Shown: positions 7,533 to 14,719 of the stretch, in pieces
How positions within the stretch are numbered: the stretch's first letter is position 1
How the letters are laid out: every line of letters begins with the position of its first letter
Source: Dehalococcoidales bacterium
GTDB taxonomy: Bacteria; Chloroflexota; Dehalococcoidia; Dehalococcoidales; RBG-16-60-22
Direction of reading: 5' to 3'
NCBI GenBank assembly: GCA_023135135.1
Contig: JAGLTT010000002.1
Coordinates: 1-20,528 of the forward strand
DNA: 20,528 nucleotides
Made by a program: the position numbers and the translations under genes
The notes under the pieces: model-generated
Databases searched by the model: none
Told to the model about the DNA's origin: nothing
Seen by the model: the letters and a program-made list of their open reading frames with translations, nothing else

Positions 7533-8402
7533 ATGATGGTAACAATACTGAACGTCGTAATTGACGGCATACTGACGGGCGGCATTTATTCCTTGATCGC
7601 CATGGGATTCGGCTTGCAGTACGGTGTCGCCCGGGTGCTGAACATATCTCACGGCGAATTTATTATGCTCGGGGCTTTCGCCACCTGGTCGCTCTACACG
7701 TTTTTTGGCATCAATCCTCTGATTTCTCTCGTTATTTGCGGTCCTGTTCTCTTCGGAATAGGTTTTCTAATCCACAGGACCTTATTCAGCCGCCTCCAGA
7801 GAATATCAGCATCAACAGGCGCCTATGAGGCCAGTTCTCTGTTAGCCACTTTTGGCATCCTCTTCATTATTCAAAACGCAGCCCTGCTGATATGGGGTCC
7901 TTTCGTAAGAGGGCTGGGAGTATATTCTTACCCGGTCAGCTTTGCGGGGACAACATTTGGATTCAACCGTCTGATAACCCCTTTGTTTGCTATCGTCATA
8001 AGTGTGGCATTTTATCTCTTTATATCCCGCACCCGCCTGGGAAAAGCGATCAGGGCAGCGGCTCAGGACCGGGTGACCGCCGGACTTATGGGGGTAAAAA
8101 TTAATAGTGTGCTGGCTGTATGCTTCGGTCTCGGCGCTTTAATGGCCAGTTTAGCCGGCTCACTTATCAGCATCACCTATACAATTTCACCAATCATGGG
8201 CCTCGAATATACGGCCATCGCGTTTATCGTGGTTGTCCTGGGTGGCCTGGGCAGTATTTCCGGTAGTTTTATCGGTGGTTTTTTACTCGGTCTTATCGGC
8301 AGCATAGTGTCCTATTTCGACGCAAGCCTGGCGTTAATTACTTACTATGTTATCTTCATGCTCCTGCTAATGGTGAAGCCAACGGGTATTTTGGGGAAAT
8401 AG
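7533..8402 (+). CDS. livH: ABC transporter permease, LivH type
   Basis: Inner-membrane permease of a branched-chain-amino-acid-type importer. It is very hydrophobic, with about eight membrane segments. Family landmarks include GIYSLIAMGFGLQYG and LNISHGEFIMLGAF in the N-terminal third, TRLGKAIRAAAQD with LMGVK (the cytoplasmic coupling loop that meets the ATPase), and LGGLGSISGSFIGGFLLG near the C-terminus. Its 289 residues are typical. Two adjacent ATG codons (7533 and 7536) are possible starts, with TAGGAAA 8 bases before the first. It is followed by the LivM-type partner after 3 bases. The two ATPases that a complete transporter needs are not in the window. Confidence 0.93.
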   Translation: MMVTILNVVIDGILTGGIYSLIAMGFGLQYGVARVLNISHGEFIMLGAFATWSLYTFFGINPLISLVICGPVLFGIGFLIHRTLFSRLQRISASTGAYEASSLLATFGILFIIQNAALLIWGPFVRGLGVYSYPVSFAGTTFGFNRLITPLFAIVISVAFYLFISRTRLGKAIRAAAQDRVTAGLMGVKINSVLAVCFGLGALMASLAGSLISITYTISPIMGLEYTAIAFIVVVLGGLGSISGSFIGGFLLGLIGSIVSYFDASLALITYYVIFMLLLMVKPTGILGK

Positions 8403-8405
8403 ATA

Positions 8406-9350
8406 ATGAATATGGCTAAAATTATCTCTAATAGGCCGTTTTACCTGGGATTAATTGTCTTAGTCTTAATCCTGCTGTTTACCTTACCCGTTTATGGCTC
8501 GAATTATGGTATCATACTGCTGACCAACATCATTCTGTATATCATCCTCACTTTAAGCTGGGCCATTTTTTCCGGGCCCACCGGTTACATCTCGCTGGCG
8601 TCCGCCGCCTTCCTCGGGGTTGGCATGTATACTATGGCCATACTGGGGAATGAATTCCCCCTGGTTGTTGCTGTCCTTGCCGGCGGTCTAATCAGTTCCT
8701 GTCTGGCCCTTCTGACCGGCGCTCTGACGTTGAGGCTGAGGGGCATGTATTTCATCATGTTCACTTTCGGACTCACTCAACTTGCCAAGTATGTTGTCCT
8801 GTGGTGGGAACACCATATAAACGCGATTACTGGCAGGTACGTCATCATAATAGAGCCCCCCATTGTTTATTACTATATACTTGTCATTTTCGTGTCCACG
8901 TTGCTGGCCGCCTACTATATCAGACGCTCCAGATTGGGGTTGGCACTGCAGACTATCGGTGAAAACGAGGAGGCTGCGGCTCATATGGGCGTTAATGTAA
9001 CTTTAGTAAAGGTTATCACCTTTGGCATCAGCGCTTTCTTCATGGGGGCAGCCGGGGCAATCATGGCGACACGCTGGATATATATTGATCCATCTATTGC
9101 TTTTAATATACTCTATTCTTTTTTGCCGGTTTTAATGGCTATCTTCGGCGGCATGGGACAGCTTTACGGTCCTATCCTGGGCGCGGCTATTTTTGCCTAC
9201 CTGGAAGAACTATTGATAACCAGGTTTCCCTATTACTACATGCTGTTTTTCGGCGTCGTATTAGTGGTCGCAGTCTTATACCTGCCCAATGGATTTGTAG
9301 GATTAATTGAGAAGTGGCGGAGAAGGAGTGGGGAGAGGCAAGAGTCATAA
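8406..9350 (+). CDS. livM: ABC transporter permease, LivM type
   Basis: Second inner-membrane permease of the Liv-type importer, forming a heterodimer with the LivH-type protein. Recognisable segments are SGPTGYISLASAAFLGVGMY (the N-terminal family signature), LRLRGMYFIMFTFGLTQ, the coupling-loop region SRLGLALQTIGENEEAAAHMGV, and FGGMGQLYGPILGAA near the C-terminus. Its 314 residues are normal, and it ends in a short charged tail (KWRRRSGERQES). It starts 3 bases after the LivH-type stop without a strong ribosome site, so coupled translation is likely. Normally LivG and LivF ATPase genes follow; instead the next gene, 31 bases on, runs in the opposite direction. Confidence 0.93.
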   Translation: MNMAKIISNRPFYLGLIVLVLILLFTLPVYGSNYGIILLTNIILYIILTLSWAIFSGPTGYISLASAAFLGVGMYTMAILGNEFPLVVAVLAGGLISSCLALLTGALTLRLRGMYFIMFTFGLTQLAKYVVLWWEHHINAITGRYVIIIEPPIVYYYILVIFVSTLLAAYYIRRSRLGLALQTIGENEEAAAHMGVNVTLVKVITFGISAFFMGAAGAIMATRWIYIDPSIAFNILYSFLPVLMAIFGGMGQLYGPILGAAIFAYLEELLITRFPYYYMLFFGVVLVVAVLYLPNGFVGLIEKWRRRSGERQES

Positions 9351-9381
9351 TAATTACGGCTGTATAGTGCTATTATCGCAG

Positions 9382-9885
9382 TTATGCTAGCCTGGCTTCA
9401 TTTATTAATGTCGCTGCCCAGCGGGCTGCTTTCCCTACTACCTCCGGGCAGTGGAGGGCATCATGACCGCCGGCTTTCTCAAACATCTCGAATTCATCCA
9501 TATCAGCGAGGTAATAAGACCTGCCGAAGATTTTCGTCTGTATATCACAACAAATGACAGAGCCGTACTCCTGGATAAACTCATCACGGAGCTTCCTTAT
9601 CAATTCGAAGTTTCTGAGTAAAATTCCGCCGGAATCGGCAAAATCCTCTCTTTCCCTACCCATCAGGTAACTCAGCACCATGATCCCCCCGGAATAAGCG
9701 CCGCAGCTGCCATCTATAGACGCGCCCCCTCCAGCGGCCAGGCCGGTGGCTGCCTTAAAGATGGCGTCATTTCTGATATTAAAGGTATCCTGGAGTGCGG
9801 CGATTACACATTGACTGCAGCCTGTATAAATCTGTTCATACTTCTTACCCAGTTGATAGGCCTTCACTGCAGCATTTTCTGTCAT
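9382..9885 (-). CDS. C_GCAxxG_C_C family putative redox-active protein
   Basis: Cysteine-rich small protein of the C_GCAxxG_C_C family, proposed from its conserved cysteines to be redox active; its biochemical role is not established. From ATG 9885 (167 residues) the family pattern is visible as C23/C26 in TGCSQCV, C61 in GSCGAYSGG, C112/C113 in SVICCD and C146 in HCPEVV. The glycine-rich ATGLAAGGGASIDG stretch lies between the first two clusters. The start was chosen because GAAAGGAG (9893-9900) lies 7 bases upstream; a GTG/ATG-like extension to 9933 would add 16 residues with no family likeness. It stands alone on the minus strand between the transporter and the second carboxylase cluster, facing livM. 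It could serve an anaerobic redox step, but nothing here names its partner. Confidence 0.85.
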   Translation of the reverse strand: MTENAAVKAYQLGKKYEQIYTGCSQCVIAALQDTFNIRNDAIFKAATGLAAGGGASIDGSCGAYSGGIMVLSYLMGREREDFADSGGILLRNFELIRKLRDEFIQEYGSVICCDIQTKIFGRSYYLADMDEFEMFEKAGGHDALHCPEVVGKAARWAATLINEARLA

Positions 9886-9892
9886 TGATAAA

Positions 9893-9900
9893 CTCCTTTC
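9893..9900 (-). promoter_or_regulatory. Shine-Dalgarno site deciding the start at 9885
   Basis: GAAAGGAG on the minus strand, 7 bases before ATG 9885. Confidence 0.7.
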
Positions 9901-9932
9901 CTCCGGCTGACCTGCCCCCACAAAGGATACCA

Positions 9933-9962
9933 CTTATAGAGTTAGAGTTACCACTATTCTAA
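9933..9962 (-). promoter_or_regulatory. Possible promoter for the C_GCAxxG_C_C gene
   Basis: On the minus strand TTAGAA (9957-9962) and TATAAG (9933-9938) are 18 bases apart. The -10 box fits 5 of 6 positions; the -35 box is weak. The leader would be about 40 bases. Together with the plus-strand promoter at 10100 this makes the 277-base gap 9886-10162 a divergent control region; no gene is seen in it. Confidence 0.3.
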
Positions 9963-10099
9963 CCTCGGGAGCAGGCGGGCGGTTTGGAGCGAAACTGGTG
10001 GCCGATTTCCCCTAAATCCGCAGCCATCTTCCCTTGCCTTAAATGCTATTTTCAATTCCGTGCTTTACAGGACGTTTACAGCGGCACAATTTACTAAGT

Positions 10100-10127
10100 T
10101 TGACATACACCGTTTGAAAGCTATTAA
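10100..10127 (+). promoter_or_regulatory. Likely sigma-70-type promoter of the second carboxylase cluster
   Basis: A perfect TTGACA -35 box (10100-10105) is followed after 16 bases by TATTAA (10122-10127) in an AT-rich run. Transcription would begin near 10134, leaving about 28 bases of leader with a GGGGTGG ribosome site before ATG 10163. It is the best promoter match I found in the window, and it suggests that the cluster is transcribed independently of the transporter operon. Confidence 0.5.
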
Positions 10128-10162
10128 ATATATACAATCAATTACATACGGGGTGGTTTAAT

Positions 10163-12181
10163 ATGAAATTTATTATTGACATTGATAACGGCGGAACCTT
10201 CACGGATGGATTTTTTACTGGCGATGGAAGAATTGAATGGGTGAAGGTGGATACCACCCCCCACGATTTGTCGGTATGTTTTCTCAAATGTATCGAAGAT
10301 GGTGCCAAAAAGTTCGGGGTCACCGTTCCTCAGTTGCTCCATGAAACAGAGGTCATAAGATTTTCTACGACACATGCTACCAACACGTTAATACAGAGGG
10401 CAGGCCCGCGCCTGGGTTTGATTGTGACCAGGGACTTTGAAAAGAGCCTTTATTCATCAACTGCTGAAAGTCCGGCTCTTAATTTCATTATTCCATCCGA
10501 GATGGTTGTTGGTATTGACGCAAAAACAGGTAAGAATAATCTGGATATAGAGCAAGTCAGGTTGGCAATCCGCAGTCTCCTGGGGCGTGGTGCCAGGATT
10601 ATTGTGGCCAGTCTTCACGGCGCCCACATAGACCCCACCAACGAACTAAAAATCAGACAGATAGCCGATGACGACTATCCCAAGCATTACCTTGGGGCAG
10701 TACCGCTGCTTCTTTCCAGCGAGGTGAGTACGGCTGATGATGATGCATCGAGAACCAATGCTGCCCTGTTAAATGCCTATTTTCACCCGGATATGGTCCG
10801 GTTCCTGTATAAGGCCGAAGATGATGTCAGAAACATTGGATATCGAAAGCCACTTCTGGTAGTGCATTCCGATAGCGGCGTAAGCAGAGTTGCCAAGACA
10901 ACAGCCATTATGACATATAATTCCGGGCCTTCAGCCGGTGTACTCGGCACTACCTTTATGAGTAAGATGTACAACCTGCCATATATGGTTAGTATGGACA
11001 TCGGTGGAACCAGCGCCGATTTCGGCCTGGTAATTGATGGACGGCATGGTTATAAGCGTAAAACAATAGTGGAGGGGATACCCGTTAAACTACCGGCAAT
11101 AGAGGTTTATCCGGCGGCAGCCGGCGGCGGCTCAATAGCCAGACCGAAAAACAAAAAACGAGTACAGGTAGGGCCGGATAGTGCCGGAGCCATACCCGGT
11201 CCTGCATGCTACGGCCTTGGTGGTATGGAAGCAACGGCTACGGATGCCTGCGTTATCCTGGGCTACATTGACCCTGACTACTTCCTGGGCGGCACGCGGC
11301 GATTGGATGCCGGCATCGCCCGGGAGGTAATCGAAAAAAATGTGGCCGAACCGATGGGCCTGCCCGTGGAAAAATGCGGCAGGCTGATTACAGAAGCCCT
11401 GGAGGATATTTGTGCTGATGGTATCAGTAATTTAATTAAAGAAAAAGGGTACGATCCGGGTGATTTTGTTCTGTTCTCTTTCGGTGGGGCCGGGGGTCTG
11501 TACTGCTGTGGTGTTGCTGACAAGGTGGGTATACCCAGGGTGTACTGCTCCCAGTTCAGTTCCGTATTCAGTGCTTTCGGTTCCTCATGTGCTGATGTTC
11601 TCCATTCGTACGAGTCTCTTTCCAAGATATCTATCAAGCGACGGTCAGGTCAGTCACAAATACAGGAGTTCAACGAGACGGTGAAAAGGCTGACGAATTC
11701 GGCACTGCGTGATATGAGGGGGGAGGGATTCCCACCGGATAAGGTGTCTTTGTCCCTGGAACTTGAGCTAAAATCTGACACTACCTCTATTGTGCTGGAA
11801 TGTCCTGCATCGATAATTCAAGGACAGAAAGATATTAATAAAATCCTCGATGCCTTTGCTAGGCAAAATGACGGTGTTACCGTAGACGAACTGGAGATAC
11901 TTAATATCAGGTTGCGAGCTACCAGTCCCGCAGCCCATCCGGAATTACCTTTATATGAACCGGTTGGTAAAAATCCGGAGGAAGCATTTAAGGGACATAG
12001 AGACGTATACTGGAAAGATGGTTACCTGCAGACTGCAATCTACGGGCAATCCAGGCTTGAATGCGGCAATGTTATTTCAGGACCAGCCATCATCGAGAGC
12101 GATGATACAACGATACTGATTCCCAAGGGCAAGAAATATACCGTTGATACTCTACTGAGCGGCGTCATAGAGTCGGCTTAA
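10163..12181 (+). CDS. hyuA: HyuA-type ATP-binding subunit of a ketone carboxylase (first of two)
   Basis: Hydantoinase A/oxoprolinase family protein (672 residues, about 73 kDa), with the acetate/sugar-kinase-like ATP fold that phosphorylates the ketone enol or bicarbonate in acetone and acetophenone carboxylases. The N-terminal phosphate loop reads DNGGTFTD (residues 8-15), where Asn9 replaces the usual Ile or Val. The second loop is DIGGTSAD (279-286), followed by GGGS (321-324) and GPDSAGAIPGPACYG (337-351). The C-terminal region carries RDVYW and GNVISGPAIIES motifs. The gene opens a five-gene cluster and lies 13 bases before a gamma-like gene. By order and size it matches the first (70 kDa) subunit of acetophenone carboxylase. 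Its divergence from the second HyuA in the cluster suggests two non-identical ATP subunits. Substrate not known. Confidence 0.9.
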   Translation: MKFIIDIDNGGTFTDGFFTGDGRIEWVKVDTTPHDLSVCFLKCIEDGAKKFGVTVPQLLHETEVIRFSTTHATNTLIQRAGPRLGLIVTRDFEKSLYSSTAESPALNFIIPSEMVVGIDAKTGKNNLDIEQVRLAIRSLLGRGARIIVASLHGAHIDPTNELKIRQIADDDYPKHYLGAVPLLLSSEVSTADDDASRTNAALLNAYFHPDMVRFLYKAEDDVRNIGYRKPLLVVHSDSGVSRVAKTTAIMTYNSGPSAGVLGTTFMSKMYNLPYMVSMDIGGTSADFGLVIDGRHGYKRKTIVEGIPVKLPAIEVYPAAAGGGSIARPKNKKRVQVGPDSAGAIPGPACYGLGGMEATATDACVILGYIDPDYFLGGTRRLDAGIAREVIEKNVAEPMGLPVEKCGRLITEALEDICADGISNLIKEKGYDPGDFVLFSFGGAGGLYCCGVADKVGIPRVYCSQFSSVFSAFGSSCADVLHSYESLSKISIKRRSGQSQIQEFNETVKRLTNSALRDMRGEGFPPDKVSLSLELELKSDTTSIVLECPASIIQGQKDINKILDAFARQNDGVTVDELEILNIRLRATSPAAHPELPLYEPVGKNPEEAFKGHRDVYWKDGYLQTAIYGQSRLECGNVISGPAIIESDDTTILIPKGKKYTVDTLLSGVIESA

Positions 12182-12194
12182 GAAGGAGGAAATT

Positions 12195-12548
12195 ATGGGT
12201 ACCAAGAGACAGATAACTGAATACCTGGACATAGACCTGGAAAAGGAGCTGTGGTGCTGTAACCGCTGTGGATATGAGCTTATCTCCGCCAGAGAAAATT
12301 ACAAAAAAGGCTGCTCAATCTATATTAGAAAAGACCTGGCGACAATATATAACTCGCCGTTAAAAGGGCCTTTTACCTTTGCACCCGACCCGACCTGGGC
12401 CATGCTCGTGGAGTTTTACTGTCCCGCTTGCGGCACTATGTTCGAGAATGAAATGTTGCCGCCGGGGCACCCCGTCACTCACGATATCGAACTGGATATC
12501 GACAAACTAAAAGAAAAACACCTATCAGCCAGCACTAACAAGAAATAA
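12195..12548 (+). CDS. Acetone/acetophenone carboxylase gamma-like small subunit
   Basis: Small zinc-ribbon protein (117 residues, about 13.5 kDa) of the acetone carboxylase gamma family. A zinc site is visible as C22-x2-C25 in CCNRCG and C76-x2-C79 in CPACG, about 50 residues apart; C21 and C40 are extra cysteines. The FTFAPDPTWAMLVEFYCPACG stretch followed by PPGHP is the part I recognise as typical. In known carboxylases this subunit holds zinc and braces the complex next to the large subunits. A strong AAGGAGG (12183-12189) lies 5 bases before the ATG. Its presence between two HyuA-like genes is the main argument that the cluster encodes a carboxylase rather than a hydantoinase or oxoprolinase. 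Confidence 0.85.
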   Translation: MGTKRQITEYLDIDLEKELWCCNRCGYELISARENYKKGCSIYIRKDLATIYNSPLKGPFTFAPDPTWAMLVEFYCPACGTMFENEMLPPGHPVTHDIELDIDKLKEKHLSASTNKK

Positions 12549-12568
12549 GCAATAAGGCAGGTGGAAAG

Positions 12569-14704
12569 ATGAGAGTTACTCTCGATGTTGATATCGGCGG
12601 AACATTTACCGACCTATTTCTAAGTTATGATGGTAAGACGGTCTTTACCAAGACACCTACTACCGGGTACAAGCTTTCGGTAGGTTTTATGCAGGCGATT
12701 AAAGATGCGGCTGCCTTGCTCAATATATCGGTCAAGGAGTTGCTAAGCAGTACCGAAATTGTCAGGTATTCAACGACCATCGCTATGAATACCCTGCTCC
12801 AGAGGACCGGCCCCAGGCTGGCATTAATTACCACGGAAGGTTTTGAAGATGTTGTTCCCATCGGCAGAGGGGCATCATGGTCAGACCAGCTGACCTTCAG
12901 GGAAATCAGGAATCTGGGACGTATCGTCAAGCCCGAGCCAATCATCTCCAGAGAGATGACAGTGGGCGTCAAGGAAAGGGTCAATTCCCGGGGTGAGATT
13001 ATCAGACCGCTGGATGAGGAAGACCTGCTGGAAAAACTCCAGTATCTGGTTGATAAAGGGGCCAGGGGATTCGTCGTCAGCCTTCTTTTCTCGTATGCCA
13101 ATCCCACCCATGAAAAGTGTATTGCTGAGATTATCAGAAAAGAGTACCCCGATTTCTACCTGGGGGCCATGCCGGTGGTGCTTTCTTCGGAAGTAACCCC
13201 TAAACAAAACGAATATACGCGCACCGTAACAACGATATTGAACGCCTACCTTCATTACTCCATGTGGGAGCAAATCTCCGGTACGGGTGATGAATTGCGG
13301 GACTCCGGTTACGATAAGGTCATTATGATGGTGCATAACAGCGGCGGTATGGCCGAGGTCTTTCGCACGGCGGCTATCCAGACCTTTAACGGGGGGCCGG
13401 TGGCCGGCCTCATCGGCGGGGCCAATGTCGGCAAGACTCTGGGCTACGATAATATCGTCGTCAGTGATATGGGCGGCACCAGCTTCGACCTGGGCCTGGT
13501 TGTGGCCGGCAGCAGCCGGTTCTACCAGTACCACCCCCTCATCGACCGCTGGTGGGTGGACATGACCGTACTGGAGACAAGGTCTATCGGAGCCGGTGGA
13601 GGCTCTATCGCCTGGCTGAACCCCGTCATGGGTAATCGATTGGAGGTCGGGCCTCAGGGCGCCGGTTCCATACCGGGGCCGGCTTCTTATAACCTCGGGG
13701 GAACCGAACCCACCGTTACTGATGCTGACATCGTGCTGGGTTATATCAACTCGGACTACTATCACGGCGGGCGTATGAGGCTGGATAAAGGAAAGGCGGT
13801 ATCTGCCATAAGGGAAAATATTGCCGGTCCCCTCGGGATTGAGGTGGAAGAGGCCGCGCTGCTGATTAAGAAAATAGTAGATGCTAATATGGGTGATACC
13901 ATTGCCAAGGAGACGTTCCTCCGGGGCTACAAGCCCAGCGATTTCATCCTGTTTGCCTTCGGAGGTGCCGGGCCGACCCACTGCTGCTCCTATGGGCCGT
14001 ATGCCGGGATAAATAAAATCGTCGTCTTCCCCTTCTCCCCGGTGTTCTGTGCCTTTGGCTCCAGCACCATGGATATCCTGCATCTCTACGAGCAATCACT
14101 GCGCTTGCCCCTGCTGGCCCCGGGGACAATGAAACCATTTGAAGATTACGACGTCTTCAACAAAACCCTGAGAAGCTTACAGGAGAAAGCGATTAAGGAT
14201 ATCACCAATGAGGGATTTCCCGTTGAGTCTATTAAGTTCGGCCTTGAGATAGAAGCCAAGTACGGCGGGCAGCTCAACATCCTTCGCTTCATGTCTCCGC
14301 GCCTGTTTATCAACAGCGAGGCTGATATCGCGGAGGTATATAAAGCCTTTGAGGATGAGTACTGTCGGGTCTACAATCGTATATCCGCCTATCCCCAGGG
14401 AGGTGTGGATGTACTTAACCTGATACTGCGCGCCACCGTGGACCACCCCAAGCCGGAACTGCCCACCTACCCCCGGGCCAAAGAGACGCCGGATTCCGAG
14501 GCATTGAAAAGCAAGAGAGACGCTTTCTGGGTGGAGTACGGCGAGTTCCGCCCGACACCTGTGTACGATGCCAGAGCGCTGAAGAACGGCAATATCATCA
14601 ACGGTGCCGCAATCATTGAAGCCGAGGATACCACCATCGTGCTGCCGCCAATGCTCAAGCTATCCGTGGATAAATATCACAACTTTATACTGGAGATGAC
14701 ATAG
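12569..14704 (+). CDS. hyuA: HyuA-type ATP-binding subunit of a ketone carboxylase (second of two)
   Basis: Second HyuA-family protein of the cluster (711 residues, about 78 kDa). The nucleotide loops are canonical: DIGGTFTD at residues 8-15, DMGGTSFD at 300-307, GAGGGSIAW at 341-349 and GPQGAGSIPGPASY at 361-374. NSGGM (257-261) and FGGAGPTHCC are further family marks. The C-terminal domain has FFPQGG-like AYPQGGVD, RDAFW and NGAAIIEAEDTT. It is closer in these landmarks to the partial gene at the left edge than to its neighbour at 10163. It follows the gamma-like gene by 20 bases and precedes the HyuB-type gene by 15. Two ATP-binding subunits in one enzyme would fit acetophenone carboxylase, which uses two ATP per turnover. 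Confidence 0.92.
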   Translation: MRVTLDVDIGGTFTDLFLSYDGKTVFTKTPTTGYKLSVGFMQAIKDAAALLNISVKELLSSTEIVRYSTTIAMNTLLQRTGPRLALITTEGFEDVVPIGRGASWSDQLTFREIRNLGRIVKPEPIISREMTVGVKERVNSRGEIIRPLDEEDLLEKLQYLVDKGARGFVVSLLFSYANPTHEKCIAEIIRKEYPDFYLGAMPVVLSSEVTPKQNEYTRTVTTILNAYLHYSMWEQISGTGDELRDSGYDKVIMMVHNSGGMAEVFRTAAIQTFNGGPVAGLIGGANVGKTLGYDNIVVSDMGGTSFDLGLVVAGSSRFYQYHPLIDRWWVDMTVLETRSIGAGGGSIAWLNPVMGNRLEVGPQGAGSIPGPASYNLGGTEPTVTDADIVLGYINSDYYHGGRMRLDKGKAVSAIRENIAGPLGIEVEEAALLIKKIVDANMGDTIAKETFLRGYKPSDFILFAFGGAGPTHCCSYGPYAGINKIVVFPFSPVFCAFGSSTMDILHLYEQSLRLPLLAPGTMKPFEDYDVFNKTLRSLQEKAIKDITNEGFPVESIKFGLEIEAKYGGQLNILRFMSPRLFINSEADIAEVYKAFEDEYCRVYNRISAYPQGGVDVLNLILRATVDHPKPELPTYPRAKETPDSEALKSKRDAFWVEYGEFRPTPVYDARALKNGNIINGAAIIEAEDTTIVLPPMLKLSVDKYHNFILEMT

Positions 14705-14719
14705 AGGAGGAAACATAAC

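Noticed and set aside
9345..9381. ATAATA/TATTAT inverse repeat between livM and the minus-strand gene, considered as a bidirectional terminator.
   Set aside because: The stem has only A-T pairs and no T-tract; it would not be stable enough to call.
12881..14095. Long minus-strand open frame (404 codons) opposite the second HyuA-type gene.
   Set aside because: The plus-strand gene has complete family motifs; the antisense product has no recognisable domain, and such frames are common opposite genes with this codon usage.
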